A stretch of DNA of 7,625 nucleotides from an uncultured Lysobacteraceae bacterium (GCA_946482585.1 CAMLSI010000250.1:1-7625); one strand, 5' to 3'; shown: positions 1 through 6,164, numbered from the stretch's first letter. Numbers and translations are program-made. The notes: generated by a model from the sequence alone, not told the origin.

Positions 1-307
1 TCGCGCGTACGAGTGGCACGAACGGCTCGTGGCGGGACGGCGCCGCGTACACTCGCAACAGCCGTACAGGGGAAAAACCGAAATGTCCAGACCGTGCACC
101 GCGCTGCGCGCAGCATGGCGTGTGCCGCGTAACCGCCGATCGCGGCGAGCGTCGCGACGGCGACGAGTCCCCGCGTCGACACCTTCCACGACCTGAGCCG
201 TCGTGCCGGCAACGGCTGATCGATCCAGAACCACCACGCCGATGAGATCGCGGTCCCGGGTTTCAAAGGGCTCCGTACTGCTCAGCCCCATTCAACAGAG
301 AACGACC
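1..307. other. Upstream region with no confident gene
   Basis: No frame here shows both a convincing start and sustained GC-rich third codon positions. One plus-strand frame is open from the window edge to a stop near 190 and could hold the last residues of an upstream gene, but its composition is poor. A small inverted repeat (AGCCGT at 196-201, ACGGCT at 212-217) surrounds TGCCGGCA; it lacks a T-tract. The promoter of the gene starting at 308 presumably lies here, but I cannot pick a convincing -35/-10 pair. Confidence 0.4.
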
Positions 308-2422
308 ATGCTGTCTCGGAAACGTCTTTCGCTTTTCACGCTGCTGATCCTGCCGGTTGCGGCTGCCAGCGCACAAACCAGCAACAACGCCGAAACCTTC
401 ACCTATCAGGGCAACCTCACGTTCTTTGGGCAGCCGGTCAACGGCACCTGCAATTTCCAGTTCAGCGTCCACGACGCGCTGGCGGACGGATACCAGATCG
501 GCATCACGCAGACGATGGCTGGCGTGGCGGTCGCGGACGGTATTTTCAGCGCACCGATCTATGTCTACGTTCCGGCGATTCCGTTCAGCATTTTCAACGG
601 CCAGGATCGCTGGCTGCAGATCGCGGTCAACGACTGTGCCGGAGGCTCGACCTATACCACCCTGACTCCGCGGCAGGCGATCACGCCGGCGCCTTATGCG
701 ACCTATGCGATCAAGGCGGGGACCGCCGCAACGATGAGTTGGTACAGCCTGTCGAATGTCCCGCCCGGTTTCTTCGACGGCAACGACAACGACACGACGT
801 ATACGGCCGGTGCAGGCCTGACCCTCAACGGCACGGAATTCAGTGTGTCCGGCGTCGACTGGAATGGCCTGGGCAATGTTCCCGCCGGCTTTGCCGACGG
901 TGTCGACGACGACACGACTTATACCGCGGGAGCGGGCCTGAACCTGGCCGGCAATCAATTCAGTGTCTCCGGCGTCACTTGGAACATGCTCAGCGGTGTC
1001 CCGGTCGGATTCGCCGACGGTACCGACAACGACACGACGTATACCGCGGGCGCCGGGCTGGCGCTCACTGGCACCCAGTTCAGTGTTTCGAGTGTCAGCT
1101 GGAACCAGCTGGGCAACGTTCCTGCCGGGTTCGCCGATGGCGTCGACAACGACACCACGTACAGCGCCGGAGCCGGCCTGAACCTGACCGGGACTACCCT
1201 CAGCGTTCCCGCCAATACGTTCTGGAAAACGGACGGCAACGCGGCGACGACACCCGGCACGCAGTTCCTCGGCACCACCGACGCTGTGGCGCTCGATCTG
1301 CGCGTGAACAATGCGCGGGCGCTACGCCTCGAGCCCACGACCGGAACGCCGAACGTCATCGGGGGTCACAGCGGCAACAACGCGACGAGTGGTGTCGTCG
1401 GTGCCGCCATTTCCGGCGGCGGCGCCGGCACCACGCTGAATCGCGTGACGGACGACTACGGCGTCATCAGCGGTGGGTACAACAATCAGGCCGGCGACAA
1501 TGCCGGATCGACGAACGACCGGCCTTACACCACCGTGGGCGGCGGACAAGGCAATATCGCCAGCGGAAACAACAGCGTGGTCGCCGGCGGGAACGGCAAC
1601 ACGGTGAGCGGAAGTGGCAGCTCTGTTGGTGGAGGCCAAGGCAACAATGCCGCCGGCTCGTTCAATGCCATCGGCGGAGGCATCAGCAACTCGACCAGTT
1701 CCAGTTATAGCACCGTGGGCGGCGGCGCCAGCGTCCATGCCACCGGAGACTGGAGTACGGCCAGCGGCGGGCGTGCGAACACCGCCAGCGGGCAGAACTC
1801 GATGGTTGCGGGCGGGGGATACAACACGGCGTCCGGCGCCTACAGCTTCGCCGCCGGCGATCACGTGATCGCCAACGACGATGGCGCCTTCATCTGGGGC
1901 GACGCGACGGGCACGTCGGGCTACATGAGTTCTCCCGGCGGAAACACGTTCTCCGTGCAGGCCTCCGGCGGAATCTGGCTCGGCACCAACCGCAATCCGA
2001 CCATTGCTGCCGGCGACTTCATCACCACGTCGACCGGGGCGCACCTCACCGCCGCCGGCGTCTGGACCAGCGTCTCCGACCGCAACGCCAAAACCGCGTT
2101 CGAGCTCATCGATACCCGCGACGTGCTGGAACGGGTCGTCAAGCTGCCGATCAGCTCGTGGCGATACAAACTCGAAAACGGCGCCGTGCGTCATATCGGG
2201 CCGATGGCGCAGGATTTTCATGCGTCCTTCGGATTGGGCACCGACGACGTTTCCATCGGCATGGTGGATGGCGACGGGGTATCGCTGGCGGCCATCCAGG
2301 GGTTGAACCTCAAACTGCAGGATGAAGTCACCCGGCTGCGATGGCTGATTCTGGCGATGGCGCTCGCCATGGCCGGCGGTTTCGGCGCGATCCTGGTCCG
2401 ACTCAAGCGGGCCACGCGATGA
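308..2422 (+). CDS. Secreted trimeric repeat protein with YadA-like head, S74 chaperone domain and C-terminal membrane helix
   Basis: 704 residues. Seen: a signal peptide (1-22, Ala-Ser-Ala before Gln23); an N-terminal beta-rich domain (about 28-140) with Cys48 and Cys110, able to form a disulfide; four 40-residue repeats (145-304) with the core GFADGxDxDTTY; a YadA/haemagglutinin-like head of GGG-N-asG-S repeats (about 350-520); an S74 domain (590 to about 675) starting SDRNAK and containing HIGPMAQDF and DGVSLAAIQGLN; a short helical linker; and a membrane helix (680-697) followed by RLKRATR. In S74 proteins such as phage endosialidase, this domain drives trimerisation and then cuts itself off using a Ser/Lys pair five residues apart; Ser590 and Lys595 match. 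Inferred: cleavage before Ser590 would free the head and stalk from a membrane-held chaperone. The start at 308 is preferred over an in-frame ATG at 203 because it opens the signal peptide and has AGAGA upstream. Ligand and biological role are unknown. Confidence 0.88.
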   Translation: MLSRKRLSLFTLLILPVAAASAQTSNNAETFTYQGNLTFFGQPVNGTCNFQFSVHDALADGYQIGITQTMAGVAVADGIFSAPIYVYVPAIPFSIFNGQDRWLQIAVNDCAGGSTYTTLTPRQAITPAPYATYAIKAGTAATMSWYSLSNVPPGFFDGNDNDTTYTAGAGLTLNGTEFSVSGVDWNGLGNVPAGFADGVDDDTTYTAGAGLNLAGNQFSVSGVTWNMLSGVPVGFADGTDNDTTYTAGAGLALTGTQFSVSSVSWNQLGNVPAGFADGVDNDTTYSAGAGLNLTGTTLSVPANTFWKTDGNAATTPGTQFLGTTDAVALDLRVNNARALRLEPTTGTPNVIGGHSGNNATSGVVGAAISGGGAGTTLNRVTDDYGVISGGYNNQAGDNAGSTNDRPYTTVGGGQGNIASGNNSVVAGGNGNTVSGSGSSVGGGQGNNAAGSFNAIGGGISNSTSSSYSTVGGGASVHATGDWSTASGGRANTASGQNSMVAGGGYNTASGAYSFAAGDHVIANDDGAFIWGDATGTSGYMSSPGGNTFSVQASGGIWLGTNRNPTIAAGDFITTSTGAHLTAAGVWTSVSDRNAKTAFELIDTRDVLERVVKLPISSWRYKLENGAVRHIGPMAQDFHASFGLGTDDVSIGMVDGDGVSLAAIQGLNLKLQDEVTRLRWLILAMALAMAGGFGAILVRLKRATR
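740..1219 (+). repeat. Four tandem 120-bp coding repeats
   Basis: Units start at 740, 860, 980 and 1100, each exactly 120 bp (40 residues), with no gaps. Each begins with a Trp codon and encodes W-x-x-L-x-x-VP-x-GF-x-DG-x-D-x-DTTY-x-AGAGL, then a short strand ending in SVS or SVP. DNA identity between units is high in the DG-x-D-x-DTTY block. The acidic DGxDxD segment may bind a divalent ion, which is inference. The last unit diverges at its end before the linker to the head domain. Confidence 0.9.
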
Positions 2423-2748
2423 CATCGGGCCTGCGCCATCCACGACGGCCGCGATCCATCGCCTTGCGCCGCCTGTGGCTGCTGCTAATGCTTCCACTGA
2501 CCGCATTCGGCGCCGAAGACGCTTCGCTTCCCGATGCCGTCGCCGCAGGCTATCGCCTCGGCCCCTACACCATCGACAGCGGTGGCAGCAGCGCGAGCGG
2601 CGGCGGGTTCGCGATCCGCGGCACCATAGGCCAGCCCGATGCAAACGCGTCCGGGCCTGCGACGGGCGGCCACTACGAACTCAGCGGTGGCCACTGGAGC
2701 GCTGACAGCAACGATCGCCTCTTCGCCGACGGGTTCGAGTCGCGCTGA
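2419..2748 (+). CDS. Small secreted protein with GTIGQPD motif and C-terminal FADGFE tail
   Basis: 109 residues. The ATG at 2419 overlaps the stop of the preceding S74-domain gene (ATGA), so the two are probably translated as a coupled pair. A long basic n-region (RHPRRPRS) precedes a hydrophobic stretch (LWLLLMLPLTAFGA), a typical export signal. The mature part contains YTIDSGGSSASGGGF, GTIGQPDA and YELSGGHW, a glycine-rich module I recognise from exported proteins of Lysobacterales and some other bacteria. The protein ends DRLFADGFESR; similar DGFE tails close many exported Lysobacterales proteins and may be a sorting or processing signal, though I know of no proof. No enzyme motif is visible. 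It may accompany or help export the S74 protein, which is inferred only from the coupling. Confidence 0.85.
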   Translation: MTSGLRHPRRPRSIALRRLWLLLMLPLTAFGAEDASLPDAVAAGYRLGPYTIDSGGSSASGGGFAIRGTIGQPDANASGPATGGHYELSGGHWSADSNDRLFADGFESR

Positions 2749-2780
2749 TTCTTCCTGCGGAGGCGCGGTTTTCTGTGGAG

Positions 2781-2807
2781 CTCCCAGGCGGCCTCGCCGC
2801 CCGGGAG
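2781..2807. terminator. GC-rich hairpin, possible terminator
   Basis: An 11-bp stem with one mismatch (2781-2791 with 2797-2807) closes a 5-nt loop, 32 bp after the stop at 2748. It also lies 12 bp beyond the minus-strand stop at 2819, so it could end transcription from either side. No T-tract follows on either strand, so intrinsic termination is uncertain. Confidence 0.4.
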
Positions 2808-2818
2808 TCCGCGCCCGA

Positions 2819-2902
2819 TCAGTGGTAGCGCCAGCGCATGCGGCACTCCAGCGTGCTGCTCTGCCAGCTGCATTCGATGCTGCCGACGATCGTGCATCGA
2901 AC
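2819..2902 (-). pseudogene. Probable 3' remnant of a minus-strand gene
   Basis: Reading minus from about 2902 to the TGA at 2821-2819, about 27 codons end almost exclusively in G or C, while the opposing plus frame is near 50% GC at that position. The peptide runs RCTIVGSIECSW and ends LECRMRWRYH, with three cysteines. No good start is present: the same frame upstream enters the palindromic repeat at 2904-2953 and then loses coding character. The simplest reading is the C-terminus of a small cysteine-containing, perhaps exported, protein whose 5' part was removed, possibly when the repeat arrived. A 31-residue gene from a GTG at 2914 cannot be excluded. The family is not recognised. Confidence 0.35.
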
Positions 2903-2903
2903 G

Positions 2904-2953
2904 GGGACACCCACAATCCGCGGCTCGTGCTGTCGGCGGATTGTGGGTGTCCC
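2904..2953. repeat. Palindromic repeat, REP-like
   Basis: A perfect 18-bp inverted repeat (2904-2921 and 2936-2953) encloses a 14-nt loop. The outer part of each arm carries GGGACACCCAC or its complement. The 12-mer GGGGACACCCAC at 2903-2914 recurs exactly at 7199-7210. GGGGACACCC-type palindromes resemble the REP elements that RAYT/Y1 transposases spread in many Proteobacteria. No such transposase gene is in this window. It lies between two apparent gene fragments. Confidence 0.6.
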
Positions 2954-2992
2954 ATTTCTCCCGCCGGCAAAGACGGCACCGGATTTCCCCGC

Positions 2993-3490
2993 ATGCAGCT
3001 CACGCGCGTGGAGCTGACTCCGCACGGTTGCGAGGTCCGTGCGCATGGCGAAGTCGTCGTTTCCGGAATTACGCTCAAAGCGTATTTGGGCGATTCGCGG
3101 CAAATAGACAAGGCGTCGATCGCGAAACTGCTGGTCGGCCAGTCGATCGTGTCGGACATCGATGGCAACGGCGCACTGGATTTCATGCTGACCCAGCCGG
3201 AACGTGGCGTGCGGACGCTGGTTCGCAGGAATCTCCTTCGACCGGATAGCAGGCCGATCCGCAGCCGGGCCTGCGTGAACTGCACCTTGCCATTGCACGA
3301 ATCTGGATTATTTCCCGCGCGCTGGGGGCGCGATCGCCGGCCGGTCAGGCTTCCCGAGTGGTCGCACGCCTGCTCCTGCCGGCGCGATGCATGCGACGCG
3401 AGAATCGGCCCGGTTTCACGCGGAAATGGATGTCCTCGTACGGTCCTTGGCATGGCGAGCTCCCAGGCGATTCGTCCAGCTTCGGTTTGA
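2993..3490 (+). CDS. Hypothetical protein, possibly a gene remnant
   Basis: The frame is open to a TGA at 3488-3490; the ATG at 2993 would give 165 residues. The first about 80 residues look protein-like, with alternating beta-type segments (CEVRAHGEVVVSGITLKAYLG), a helical stretch (IAKLLVGQSIV) and DIDGNGALDF, an acidic EF-hand or FG-GAP-like calcium loop. After about 3240 rare codons such as AGG, AGA, TTA and GGA appear and the peptide becomes Arg/Cys-rich, suggesting coding sequence stops there. No ribosome-binding site precedes 2993, and the frame stays open back through the palindromic repeat. It may be a fragment of a larger exported protein disrupted on both sides. I do not recognise the family. 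Confidence 0.33.
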   Translation: MQLTRVELTPHGCEVRAHGEVVVSGITLKAYLGDSRQIDKASIAKLLVGQSIVSDIDGNGALDFMLTQPERGVRTLVRRNLLRPDSRPIRSRACVNCTLPLHESGLFPARWGRDRRPVRLPEWSHACSCRRDACDARIGPVSRGNGCPRTVLGMASSQAIRPASV

Positions 3491-3547
3491 AGGTGCGCAC
3501 GCGCTGGTGAGAGAAAACGCTCGCTGCCCTCACTCTCCTTCAACATC
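3241..3547. other. Stretch without a convincing gene before the lipoprotein operon
   Basis: Open frames run through here but none has coding-like third positions. A 7-bp inverted repeat (3249-3255 and 3268-3274, GCAGGCC/GGCCTGC) with a 12-nt loop is present. The promoter of the operon starting at 3561 should lie in this stretch; I see no clear sigma-70 match. Confidence 0.4.
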
Positions 3548-3556
3548 GGAGGAGGA
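3548..3556 (+). promoter_or_regulatory. Strong ribosome-binding site of the lipoprotein gene
   Basis: GGAGGAGGA ends 4 nt before the ATG at 3561. It is the best Shine-Dalgarno sequence in the window and fixes the start against an upstream in-frame ATG at 3387. Confidence 0.8.
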
Positions 3557-3560
3557 CACC

Positions 3561-4739
3561 ATGAGCATCGCAATCCGGCGCCGTCTGGCGCTGCTTTTTG
3601 CCGCCACGCTGCTGACTGCCTGCGGCGGCAGCTATTTCATCAAGCAACAGGCCGCCGAGTTCAGCAAGGCATCCGACGAAGCCATCGGCCTCGTCACCGC
3701 GTTGCCACAACGCATCAAGACCGCCGAGGCCAATCTTCAGCGGACCCTGATGACGCTGGATCCGAACTGTCAGCCGGTCGACGGCACGATCATCGTTGCC
3801 GATACGAAATTCCAGTTCGAGGGAGAAAACCTCGAGGCGATGGTGCCCAACGCCCTCTGCCGGGATGCTGTCATCACCATCCAGCACTGCCGCGCCGGCA
3901 AAGACTGCTTCCGATGCGCAGCGACGGACAAGAACTGTCTGCGGGCGCAGTCGATGGCGCGCGCCTCGGATACGTGTTTTAGCCCGGATGTCGTCAAGCG
4001 CCTGCCATTGGCCTGTGCCGACGAGCTCTGGAAGACCGGCCAGTTTCCGGCACTCAGGGAAAACGACGAGGCTCGTGCCTATCAGGCGACAGTCGATCTT
4101 GCCGCGGAGGCGCTCGAATTCGTCAAAGCGCTGTCGAAACTGTCACTGGATCAGGAGAAACCGGCCGTTGCTCACGTCAAGCAAGCCATCGACGATCTCA
4201 AGTCCGTGGCGGCGAAAGCGAACGACATCGTGGGTGCCGGCACCATCACGTTCGAAGAGGACGAGAGCGTCAAGGCCTATGCTTCGCTCGCAAGCCTGCT
4301 GATCGAATGGAGCAACGTCGCGGGGGACGCCAAGAAGATTCGAGAACGTATCGCGCGCGACGGTGAACGGTTCCGTCAGAACCTCAACGACATTGGCCTC
4401 GCCGCGAATTTCCTGCAGAAAGTCTATCTTCGCGCATTGACCGAAACTGATGCGGCATCGTTGCGCGTGCGCTATGCCGCCAAGTCGGCCGCGTTGTCGG
4501 AGATCGAGCGAGACTGGTGGATGCAAGTCATTGCCGGCGCAGACAGCCGCGCCAAGTTCGTGAAGTCCGAAACTCCGATAGGCGACGTGCTGAAAGCGGT
4601 GTCCGAAGCGCAGTCAGAGCTTGCACGCATCGCTTCTGGAAACTTCACGGAAGAAGAGCGCGTGAAGATTGCCCGTACCAATCTCAAGCAGTTCGGGCGT
4701 CTGATTTCCCGCCTGAAAGCGATCTACTCACTGATCTGA
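3561..4739 (+). CDS. Cysteine-rich, mostly helical lipoprotein of unknown function
   Basis: 392 residues. The N-terminus is a lipoprotein signal: basic RRR, a hydrophobic core, then the lipobox LTAC with lipidated Cys21. Gly at +2 and no Asp suggests transfer to the outer membrane. Three regions are visible. A helical segment spans about 26-65. A compact cysteine-rich segment follows (Cys70, 100, 110, 116, 119, 126, 139, 152), whose even number of cysteines fits four disulfides in the periplasm. A long, almost purely helical C-terminal part (about 165-392) is rich in Ala, Glu, Lys and Arg, coiled-coil-like, with a WW pair at 319-320. The HC-x5-C-x2-C-x6-C spacing could bind metal instead of forming disulfides. 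No known domain is recognised. A 9-bp gap separates it from the next gene, so the two form an operon. Confidence 0.85.
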   Translation: MSIAIRRRLALLFAATLLTACGGSYFIKQQAAEFSKASDEAIGLVTALPQRIKTAEANLQRTLMTLDPNCQPVDGTIIVADTKFQFEGENLEAMVPNALCRDAVITIQHCRAGKDCFRCAATDKNCLRAQSMARASDTCFSPDVVKRLPLACADELWKTGQFPALRENDEARAYQATVDLAAEALEFVKALSKLSLDQEKPAVAHVKQAIDDLKSVAAKANDIVGAGTITFEEDESVKAYASLASLLIEWSNVAGDAKKIRERIARDGERFRQNLNDIGLAANFLQKVYLRALTETDAASLRVRYAAKSAALSEIERDWWMQVIAGADSRAKFVKSETPIGDVLKAVSEAQSELARIASGNFTEEERVKIARTNLKQFGRLISRLKAIYSLI

Positions 4740-4743
4740 GGTG
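4738..4743 (+). promoter_or_regulatory. Ribosome-binding site overlapping the lipoprotein stop
   Basis: GAGGTG begins inside the TGA stop of the lipoprotein gene and sits 5 nt before the ATG at 4749. This placement suggests coupled translation of the two genes. Confidence 0.65.
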
Positions 4744-4748
4744 CAATC

Positions 4749-5072
4749 ATGGCAAACGCAGAAAGCATCAACGCACTTCACGCCGCTCTTGGCGACTTGA
4801 TTGATCGGTTGAGGGCGTTGACGATGTCTCCCGATCTCGTAGTGGCGAAGATCGCCGCTTCGCTGATGACGCGCCTGACGTTGGCTCTGCGGAACGTTGC
4901 GTTCGGCCCCAACGAGTGGCAGGCGATCAGTGACGACGGTGTCGCGTCGGTCACGAAAATCGTCAACGACGCCGTGGACGCGATGTCGAATGCCAATCCA
5001 TCCGCCGATACGATGGTTGACGTCGCGGTGGCGGTGGGCGAGGTCATCAGCGCGATGGATGCCTTGCGCTAG
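4749..5072 (+). CDS. Small helical protein, partner of the lipoprotein
   Basis: 107 residues. There is no signal peptide, no cysteine and no clear membrane segment, so it is predicted to be cytoplasmic unless exported by an unusual route. It looks entirely helical: an amphipathic N-terminal half (LHAALGDLIDRLRALT, then LVVAKIAASLMTRLTLALRNV), a central GPNEWQAISDDG turn, and a C-terminal half of hydrophobic heptads (VTKIVNDAVDAM, VDVAVAVGEVISAMDAL). It is rich in Ala and Asp. It directly follows the lipoprotein gene with its own ribosome-binding site, so the products probably act in one process even though one is predicted at the outer membrane. I do not recognise a family; a four-helix bundle or a small regulatory partner is possible. 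Confidence 0.72.
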   Translation: MANAESINALHAALGDLIDRLRALTMSPDLVVAKIAASLMTRLTLALRNVAFGPNEWQAISDDGVASVTKIVNDAVDAMSNANPSADTMVDVAVAVGEVISAMDALR

Positions 5073-5118
5073 CGAGCCAAACGCTGCTGCCAACACCGAA
5101 GAAACCAGTGGCCGACCG

Positions 5119-5162
5119 CGATCTTGAGATCGAAGAACAGAGATCGCCGCAAAATGCGGCGA
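5119..5162. repeat. Two adjacent intergenic hairpins
   Basis: CGATCT-TG-AGATCG (5119-5132) is followed 11 bp later by a 7-bp stem, TCGCCGC-AAAAT-GCGGCGA (5144-5162). Neither has a T-tract. They lie 46-90 bp past the stop at 5072. They may help end or stabilise the upstream operon transcript, or belong to a dispersed intergenic repeat; copy number cannot be judged here. Confidence 0.4.
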
Positions 5163-5297
5163 ATGAGGACGCCCACAGTTCAAAGCGACAGTGGATGTTC
5201 TCATCTCACGCATCGATTGTGACGAATCGCCCTGTGTGCAGCCGGCGCGGCGGTGCACGAAGCCGTAGTCGCCGCGTCGGCGGCGCGCGGTGATCGC

Positions 5298-5325
5298 GGC
5301 AGTCGCCGGTATCCCGGCGACTGCC
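5298..5325. terminator. Strong hairpin between convergent transcription units
   Basis: A perfect 12-bp stem (5298-5309 with 5314-5325) with a TATC loop lies 23 bp beyond the minus-strand stop at 5349. The units on either side converge here, so a bidirectional terminator is plausible. The plus side is followed only by TATCGCTTT and the minus side has no T-run, so efficiency is uncertain. Confidence 0.5.
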
Positions 5326-5348
5326 TATCGCTTTGCGCCAAACCAAAA

Positions 5349-6164
5349 CTACTGGCGCGCCGCCGCACCCGCCAGCAGCTCACGCAGCGCAGCGCCCACG
5401 CCGGCCGCCGACTGCGGGTTCTGTCCGGTGACGAGGCGTCCATCCACCACCACCTTCGCGGTCCAGTTCGGCGCGGCCTCGTGTTTCGCGCCGCGTTGCA
5501 CGAGCGTGCTGGCCAGCAGGAACGGCACGATGTTTTCGAGTTTGACCGCGCGTTCCTCGTCGTCGGTGAACGCGCTGACGCGCTTGCCGGCGACGAGATA
5601 GCTGCCGTCGCTCAGCGTCACGTTGACCAGCGCGGCGGGGCCGTGGCAGACGGCGCCGACCACGCCGCCGGCTTCGTAGATCGCGCGCGTCGTGCGCTGT
5701 ACGGCGTCGCTGGTGGGGAAGTCCCACACGGCGCCGTGGCCGCCGGCGAAGAAGATGCCGGAATAGTGCGACGGATCGACATCGCCGAGTCGCTGCGTGG
5801 TTTTCACCGCGTCGCGGAATTTCGGGTCGTTCCAGTAGCGCGCGTTGACGGCGTCGGTGAGGTCCAGGCCGTCGACGGGCGGCTCGCCGCCCTGGATCGA
5901 GGCGAAGGCGACCGGGATGCCGGCCTTCTCCAGTTCCTCCAGTGGATGCGTGACTTCGCCGAGGTAGTAGCCGGTGGTCTGGCCCGTGCTGCCTTTCGTG
6001 CCGTGGCTGGTGAGGACGAACAGGACGGGCTTGCGGTCGGCATGGGCGATGGGTGCGGTCATGGTGTCGGTACCTTTCGGGGACGGGGAGAGGGGCGGGC
6101 TGGCGAGCACGGGGGCGGTGATCGCCGTCAGCATCAGCAACAGACGGCGGACTAGCGGTTTCAT
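5349..6164 (-). CDS. Exported DJ-1/PfpI-family protein (Hsp31-like, class I glutamine amidotransferase fold)
   Basis: 271 residues. Seen: a signal-like N-terminus (RRLLLMLTAITAPVLA, cleavage near residue 21), then one DJ-1/PfpI domain (about 45-265). The nucleophile elbow is AVCHGPAAL, with Cys173-His174. Glu70 in YYLGEVTHPLEEL fits the glutamate that lowers the pKa of the cysteine, and FFAGGHG (138-144) is a typical family loop. Family members include Hsp31-type chaperones and glyoxalase III-like enzymes acting on methylglyoxal; the substrate here cannot be read from sequence. The start at 6164 has GGAG 6 nt upstream. A second in-frame ATG at 6062 would give a cytoplasmic form without the signal. 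The gene is divergent from a LysR-type regulator and probably controlled by it. Confidence 0.9.
   Translation of the reverse strand: MKPLVRRLLLMLTAITAPVLASPPLSPSPKGTDTMTAPIAHADRKPVLFVLTSHGTKGSTGQTTGYYLGEVTHPLEELEKAGIPVAFASIQGGEPPVDGLDLTDAVNARYWNDPKFRDAVKTTQRLGDVDPSHYSGIFFAGGHGAVWDFPTSDAVQRTTRAIYEAGGVVGAVCHGPAALVNVTLSDGSYLVAGKRVSAFTDDEERAVKLENIVPFLLASTLVQRGAKHEAAPNWTAKVVVDGRLVTGQNPQSAAGVGAALRELLAGAAARQ

Noticed and set aside
1..182. Minus-strand frame from a GTG at 182 with a membrane-like stretch (GLVAVATLAAIGGYAAHAML)
   Set aside because: Third positions lose GC bias after about 30 codons and no good ribosome-binding site is present; it could be a chance frame.
203..307. 35-residue N-terminal extension of the S74 protein from an ATG at 203
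   Set aside because: The extension is Arg/Ser/Thr-rich and would bury the signal peptide; the ATG at 308 fits better.
1380..1870. Degenerate short repeats in the head-domain DNA considered as a non-coding or CRISPR-like array
   Set aside because: Spacing is irregular and the repeats are explained by GGG-N-asG-S protein motifs of a YadA-like head.
1322..2644. Long minus-strand open frame (440 codons) opposite the S74 gene
   Set aside because: It is an antisense shadow of a GC-rich gene: the peptide is low-complexity Arg/Gly/Ala/Val and has no domain, while the plus frame has a signal peptide, repeats and recognisable domains.
3387..3560. 58-residue extension of the lipoprotein from an ATG at 3387
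   Set aside because: It would place residues ahead of the lipoprotein signal, and GGAGGAGGA sits directly before 3561.
2485..3573. Minus-strand 362-codon frame across the disturbed region
   Set aside because: Composition is Ser/Arg/Pro-rich and domain-free, it overlaps the secreted-protein gene, and codon bias does not support it.
5253..6155. Plus-strand 300-codon open frame opposite the DJ-1 gene
   Set aside because: It is rich in Arg, Ala, Gly and Val without motifs and lies on the DJ-1 gene, whose catalytic motifs are clear.
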